A DNA stretch of 36,677 nt. It comes from an uncultured Bacteroidota bacterium (GTDB lineage: Bacteria; Bacteroidota; Bacteroidia; Flavobacteriales_D; Sanyastnellaceae). The notes beneath the pieces were generated by a model, which saw only the letters and a list, made by a program, of their open reading frames with translations, was not told where the DNA came from and did not search any database. Below are positions 33,264 to 36,677 of the stretch, piece after piece. The first letter of the stretch is position 1; every line of letters begins with the position of its first letter. A program made the position numbers and the translations under genes. The stretch spans positions 1-36,677 of the forward strand of contig CAIZGX010000048.1 of the NCBI GenBank assembly GCA_903932685.1, in the 5' to 3' direction.

Positions 33264-33620
33264 TTATGCCTCTTTAGAAGCGGCTTTCTTTTCTTTTAAT
33301 TTGTTTCTGCGGCTTTCTGAATATTCCAAGTGGAATTTGTCCATTACAGTAGTTAAGAAGCGAATAACGCGCTCGTCGCGACGGAATTCAGTTTCTAGAA
33401 CACCTATAACATCTCCAGCAGCTTCAAACTCGATTAGATAGTAGAAACCAGTTGATTTTTTCTGAATTGGGTAGGCCAATTTGCGGAGGCCCCAGTTCTC
33501 TTCGTGTTTAATCGAAGCACCTTTTGTTTTCAGAAATTTTTTGAACTTGTCTACTGTTTCCGCCGCCTGATCATCAGACAGCACGGGAGTCAAAATGAAA
33601 ACAGTTTCGTAACGATTCAT
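33264..33620 (-). CDS. rpsF: 30S ribosomal protein bS6
   Basis: A 118-residue S6. [45 protein letters not shown] and [15 protein letters not shown] are diagnostic; the Lys-rich tail is normal. It forms a heterodimer with S18. First gene of the operon; a TACTTTTG promoter element lies 25 nt upstream. No ssb gene lies between rpsF and rpsR. Confidence 0.98.
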   Translation of the reverse strand: MNRYETVFILTPVLSDDQAAETVDKFKKFLKTKGASIKHEENWGLRKLAYPIQKKSTGFYYLIEFEAAGDVIGVLETEFRRDERVIRFLTTVMDKFHLEYSESRRNKLKEKKAASKEA

Positions 33621-33645
33621 GATATATTGATTTTAAAATGGACGG

Positions 33646-33653
33646 CAAAAGTA
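33646..33653 (-). promoter_or_regulatory. Ribosomal operon (rpsF) promoter -7 element
   Basis: TACTTTTG on the minus strand, 25 nt before the ATG. A TTG at 33675-33673, with about 19-20 nt between, is a good -33 candidate. Confidence 0.75.
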
Positions 33654-33695
33654 CGAAAAACTTTCAAACTTCCAAGCTTTCAGTGCAATAGCATA

Positions 33696-33714
33696 GAAAA
33701 AAGTTAGTCTAACT
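33696..33714 (-). terminator. Possible weak terminator at the PspC gene stop codon
   Basis: On the minus strand, AGTTA-GAC-TAACT is followed by T6. The stem is only 5 bp and includes the stop codon. Confidence 0.4.
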
Positions 33715-33940
33715 CCCAAATCCGATTCTTTTTCCGAAGGCGAAAACCAGCTAACGAATGCTTTTGCCAAAAATGAAGAACCAAATAGATGACAATGGGC
33801 GAACCAAAGGTTAGAAAAGAAAGATAGACAAATGAAAGACGTATTCTGTTTGAATTCATATCTAGCTTCTTACCTAAAGCTTCGCAAACCCCAAAAAATC
33901 TGAGTTCACAAAAATCAAATAAGGACTTCATAAAATTCAT
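33704..33940 (-). CDS. PspC-domain membrane protein
   Basis: A 78-residue protein. FFGVCEALGKKLDMNSNRIRLSFVYLSF matches the PspC signature (GVCxGLAxxxxxxxxxxRLxFV), followed by a hydrophobic helix (FGSPIVIYLVLHFW) and a basic tail. PspC proteins are small inner-membrane proteins linked to the phage-shock response; no other psp genes are here. Two ATGs are possible, at 33940 and 33931. Both overlap the end of the DUF2851 gene, so it is probably translated from the same mRNA. Confidence 0.8.
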   Translation of the reverse strand: MNFMKSLFDFCELRFFGVCEALGKKLDMNSNRIRLSFVYLSFLTFGSPIVIYLVLHFWQKHSLAGFRLRKKNRIWELD

Positions 33941-35126
33941 TTCGTTTCAGTTTTTCAGCACCTAGAGCGCAATTTAAGCATTTTCTAGGTTCGCAGTACA
34001 TTCCGTACAAATGAATGAGCCCTTGAGATTCTAAGGCATTGGTTCCGACAACGTCGTGAATTTTCCACAAACGCGTAATTCGATTGTCTTCAAGCGGAAC
34101 TAGTTCCAGCAACTCGAGCGCTCTTTCTGCATAAGACTCATCCATTTTCCTTTCGTGAAGAAAAAACAGCAATGGCGCAAACACATTAACAGCCAAATGA
34201 GCGAACAACGGATTCATTCTTCCTTTTTTATATAACTCTAATTTCCACTCCTTCATTTCGGCTTTATTAAAAATCATATTCCACCAAAGTGAGATTTGAG
34301 GAAGTTCATCGGCCAATTGCTCAATGCGAACTTTATTGTTTCTTCTCGGGCGTATTTTTCCCGTATTGAGCGCTTGAGGAGCTAAGGCATTCCATTGATT
34401 GGCTTCAATGAGGGCTGAAGCCTTTTTCCAAACAACCGCTTTCGAGCGCGCTGTTTCGAATCCAAACATCTGCAGCAACACTGCTTTTAACAATTCAGGT
34501 TCATCTATCAATCTGAGCGAATTGCGGAAAGTAAATCGCGTCGCCACATTTTCAAATAACTCTCCATTCAATCCAAACCCAAAGGCTCGAAAAAACTTTT
34601 CGTAAAACAACTGCAAAAGATCTCCGTTCAGTTCCGATGATCTGCTGCGCCACTCGGAAACTCTTTTTTCTAAACGCTCTACCGCCATTCGGTTGATCCA
34701 ATTTATTCGAACAACACTGCGCAAGTCTCCGAAATTACCACCACAAGGAATGTGGTCCTGAATGTTTTTCCATTGTTGAACCGTTTCCCATTGACCCGGT
34801 ATGATGTAATTTTTTAATTCTAGGGTAGGAACGTTGACTGGAACTTGCTGGTCCATTTCGTAAACAACATGCAGAATTACATTGTCATATCTCGGATCAC
34901 CCGTGTGACCGTGAAGCAACCAATCCGATGATTTCAAATGAAGTTCTACCGGGCCGCACCAGAGGACGTCTCCGATTTGAACCCGCGCATCCATGAAATC
35001 TGGTCCCGCATGTCGGTTTAAAAAACCCGCGTATTCAACCTGTACAACATTGCCATCTGTTGTTGTCAAAGGCAGTTGGGAGAACGACTGTGTTCGCCAA
35101 ACGAAATGTAAAAATTCTTCTTTCAT
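33915..35126 (-). CDS. DUF2851 family protein
   Basis: A 403-residue protein typical of Bacteroidota. The N-terminus EEFLHFVWRTQSFSQLPLTTTDG, HAGPDFMDARVQIGDVLWCGPVELHLKSSDWLLHGH and YDNVILHVVYE match DUF2851. The C-terminus has GMYCEPRKCLNCALG, a small cysteine cluster. No signal peptide or membrane helix is seen. The GPDF...ELHLKSSDW layout resembles a nuclease-type (PD-(D/E)xK-like) D...ExK pattern, but that reading is speculative. A one-mismatch -7 element (GAAATTCG, 35131-35138) ends 4 nt before the ATG. Confidence 0.85.
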   Translation of the reverse strand: MKEEFLHFVWRTQSFSQLPLTTTDGNVVQVEYAGFLNRHAGPDFMDARVQIGDVLWCGPVELHLKSSDWLLHGHTGDPRYDNVILHVVYEMDQQVPVNVPTLELKNYIIPGQWETVQQWKNIQDHIPCGGNFGDLRSVVRINWINRMAVERLEKRVSEWRSRSSELNGDLLQLFYEKFFRAFGFGLNGELFENVATRFTFRNSLRLIDEPELLKAVLLQMFGFETARSKAVVWKKASALIEANQWNALAPQALNTGKIRPRRNNKVRIEQLADELPQISLWWNMIFNKAEMKEWKLELYKKGRMNPLFAHLAVNVFAPLLFFLHERKMDESYAERALELLELVPLEDNRITRLWKIHDVVGTNALESQGLIHLYGMYCEPRKCLNCALGAEKLKRNEFYEVLI

Positions 35127-35130
35127 GATT

Positions 35131-35138
35131 CGAATTTC
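35131..35138 (-). promoter_or_regulatory. Possible DUF2851 gene -7 element
   Basis: GAAATTCG on the minus strand has one mismatch to TAnnTTCG and ends 4 nt before the ATG at 35126. Confidence 0.35.
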
Positions 35139-35205
35139 TGATGACTATTCCAGAAAGTCAAGAAATGCTTATGCCATAAAAACGCTGTGTACCCTGATTT
35201 TACTT

Positions 35206-35213
35206 ATCTTTAT
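35206..35213 (+). promoter_or_regulatory. Possible -7 element of the PNGase F-like/LamG gene
   Basis: TATCTTTA has one mismatch to TAnnTTTG and lies 18 nt before the ATG at 35232. Confidence 0.4.
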
Positions 35214-35231
35214 AACGCATAAACTTTTCAA

Positions 35232-36677
35232 ATGAAACACCTATACCTTTTTCTTTTCCTTGCTTTATCCATTCATTCGGTTGCACAGCCAGGGGATACC
35301 ACAATTGTTCAAACCTATACGTTTGAAGCACAAAACAATCCTGCAACCGGCTACGACTCGCCTGGAAGAAGGTGGTTTCAATTCCCTGCTTCGGACAATG
35401 GTGTGAATTACCAAAAGGTCTTGATGTATCACACTTTGAAATGTTTTAGCGACGGAACAGCAGGGGGATTAGGTTTTCCATGCGGCGAGTGGGACTACTT
35501 GTCGTACAACTACCTTTTCGAGCACACAGGAGCGCTTGACTCTACCCTTCAACAACATCCGCATTACCTCATCAACAATCAGAATTTCAGCATGGCTGCA
35601 ATTCGCTCTGCCGCTCCCTATGATATTTTTCAGACGGAACAAATCACTTCAACATTAAACAATCCCGGAGATGCACTTTCGTATAGCGTTGGCAGCAATG
35701 GTCAATCATCGAACGCACCTTTCGCCAGTGATGCAAGCGCTCGCTACCAATGGCTCTATTCTTCAACAGAACTTGCTAGCGCTGGTGTTCAAGCTGGAAA
35801 TATTTGGCAAATCGGTTTCGATTTAACAGGCGACGCAGGCAATTATCAAAATTTAAGAATTCGATTGAAGCAAACCACTTCAAGCACGTTGACCGCTTTG
35901 GACAACAGCGCGATGAGTACCTACTACTTAAGCAATACAGATGTAAACCAAAATGGAACTTTCTACTTAACCTTGAACTCCCCTTTCGCATGGGACGGAA
36001 CAAGTAACATTCTTGTTGAAGTGTCGTACGACGGAAACCCTTCAGGGTTAGGCATTGCTGCATTGGGCGAAGCTTCCAACCTCAACGCAATGGCGTCCAT
36101 TGGAAATAACAAATTCGTTCGATTCGATGGTAACGATGAAATTCGTATTCCCGCTTCAGCGTTCGCATCCATATCTACCGAAGTAACCATTGCCTTTTGG
36201 TTACGCGGAGACGCGAATGCACAGCCAGAAAACGGAACAACCTTCGAAGCAAAAAACAGCAGTAACAATCGTGTACTAAACGCACACTTACCTTGGAGCA
36301 ACAGCCGTGTGTATTGGGACGCAGGAAATTCAGGAGGAAGTTATGACCGTATCGATAAGGCCGCTAATCCCGCAGATTATGAAGGCGTTTGGAACCACTG
36401 GGCTTTCACTAAAAACACGGTGACGGGAGAAATGAAGGCATACCTGAACGGAGTTCTTTGGCACAGCGGAACAGGTAAAGTTTTTCCTATGAGCAACATT
36501 ACCCAATTCAGCATTGGTGCTGCTTCCACTTGGAGTAATTTCTATCGCGGTGACATCGACGACTTCAGTGTTTTCTCAAGCGAGTTGAACGATATTGAAA
36601 TTCAAAACATTTATGTCGGTGGGCCAAACGATCCTTCACTATTGGTGCAATACAACTTCAACAACGATAGCAACGGC
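35232..36677 (+). CDS. Secreted PNGase F-like/LamG protein, 3' end outside the window
   Basis: An open frame of 482 codons running off the window edge. A signal peptide (MKHLYLFLFLALSIHSVAQ, 1-19) is followed by a domain with VLMYHTLKC...FPCGEWDYLSYNYL (Cys71, Cys84). This resembles the N-terminal fold of peptide-N-glycosidase F-related secreted proteins. A concanavalin-like LamG domain follows (about 291-461): FVRFDGNDEIRIP, VTIAFWLRGD, WNHWAFTKN, KAYLNGVLW, FSIGAAS, YRGDIDDFSVFSSELNDIEIQNIY. Such proteins in Bacteroidota usually end in a T9SS sorting domain, which would lie beyond the window. It probably acts at the cell surface on glycans or glycoproteins; enzymatic activity is not shown. 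Confidence 0.85.
   Translation, partial: MKHLYLFLFLALSIHSVAQPGDTTIVQTYTFEAQNNPATGYDSPGRRWFQFPASDNGVNYQKVLMYHTLKCFSDGTAGGLGFPCGEWDYLSYNYLFEHTGALDSTLQQHPHYLINNQNFSMAAIRSAAPYDIFQTEQITSTLNNPGDALSYSVGSNGQSSNAPFASDASARYQWLYSSTELASAGVQAGNIWQIGFDLTGDAGNYQNLRIRLKQTTSSTLTALDNSAMSTYYLSNTDVNQNGTFYLTLNSPFAWDGTSNILVEVSYDGNPSGLGIAALGEASNLNAMASIGNNKFVRFDGNDEIRIPASAFASISTEVTIAFWLRGDANAQPENGTTFEAKNSSNNRVLNAHLPWSNSRVYWDAGNSGGSYDRIDKAANPADYEGVWNHWAFTKNTVTGEMKAYLNGVLWHSGTGKVFPMSNITQFSIGAASTWSNFYRGDIDDFSVFSSELNDIEIQNIYVGGPNDPSLLVQYNFNNDSNG

Noticed and set aside
1-36677. CRISPR array, insertion sequence, prophage or defence island
   Set aside because: No regularly spaced direct repeats, transposase, integrase or phage-type genes were seen; codon use and gene types look uniform.

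Overview
The window looks like a chromosomal segment of a Bacteroidota bacterium, most likely a marine or freshwater flavobacterial lineage. Evidence: a secreted protease with a type IX secretion (T9SS) sorting tail; families that are largely Bacteroidota-specific (DUF4249, DUF2851, DUF4920); a long-form GAPDH; a menaquinone pathway; almost no Shine-Dalgarno sequences; and the Bacteroidota -7 promoter element TAnnTTTG, often as TAnnTTCG, in front of most transcription units. Coding density is very high. The longest gap without a gene is about 150 bases. I saw no tRNA, rRNA, insertion sequence, phage gene or CRISPR array.

Layout. 1-1.2 kb: 3' part of a DUF2330 protein. 1.2-4.3 kb (minus): long GAPDH and an HtrA protease. 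4.4-5.8 kb (plus): DUF4249 lipoprotein and DUF983 protein. 5.8-8.8 kb: a LolD-like ATPase divergent from sucC, which is followed by a ureohydrolase. 8.8-12.7 kb: a radical SAM protein divergent from a PhnP-like hydrolase, a DUF4920 protein and an M16 peptidase. 12.7-14.9 kb (minus): a small protein with four exact 25-residue repeats, and an OmpA/TPR lipoprotein. 14.9-24.3 kb (minus): accA, rdgB and a nearly complete menaquinone cluster read menI-menF-menD-menB-menA-(membrane protein)-menC-menE-rdgB. 24.3-25.0 kb (plus): an orphan response regulator. 25.1-27.5 kb (minus): glycosyltransferase, ECF sigma factor, rsmG. 27.6-29.9 kb: T9SS serine protease. 29.9-32.4 kb: uvrB and a lipoprotein. 32.5-33.6 kb: rpsF-rpsR-rplI. 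33.7-35.1 kb: DUF2851 protein and a PspC-domain protein. 35.2 kb to the end (plus): 5' part of a secreted PNGase F-like/LamG protein.

How it works together. Most of the window is housekeeping: glycolysis/gluconeogenesis (gap), TCA cycle (sucC), fatty acid synthesis (accA), respiratory quinone synthesis (men), DNA and nucleotide quality control (uvrB, rdgB), ribosome assembly (S6, S18, L9, RsmG) and envelope quality control (HtrA, LolD, lipoproteins).

Most notable observations. (1) rdgB is interrupted at a run of eight A residues, and the next frame restores its conserved SHR-containing C-terminus exactly. (2) The only strong canonical Shine-Dalgarno I found precedes rplI, in the operon that encodes bS6 and bS18, two proteins known to help hide the anti-Shine-Dalgarno in this phylum. 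(3) Nine promoters with an exact -7 consensus end 3-8 bases before the start codon, which predicts many leaderless mRNAs and corrects several starts. (4) A protein is built of four tandem 25-residue repeats with tryptophans at 27, 52, 77 and 102.
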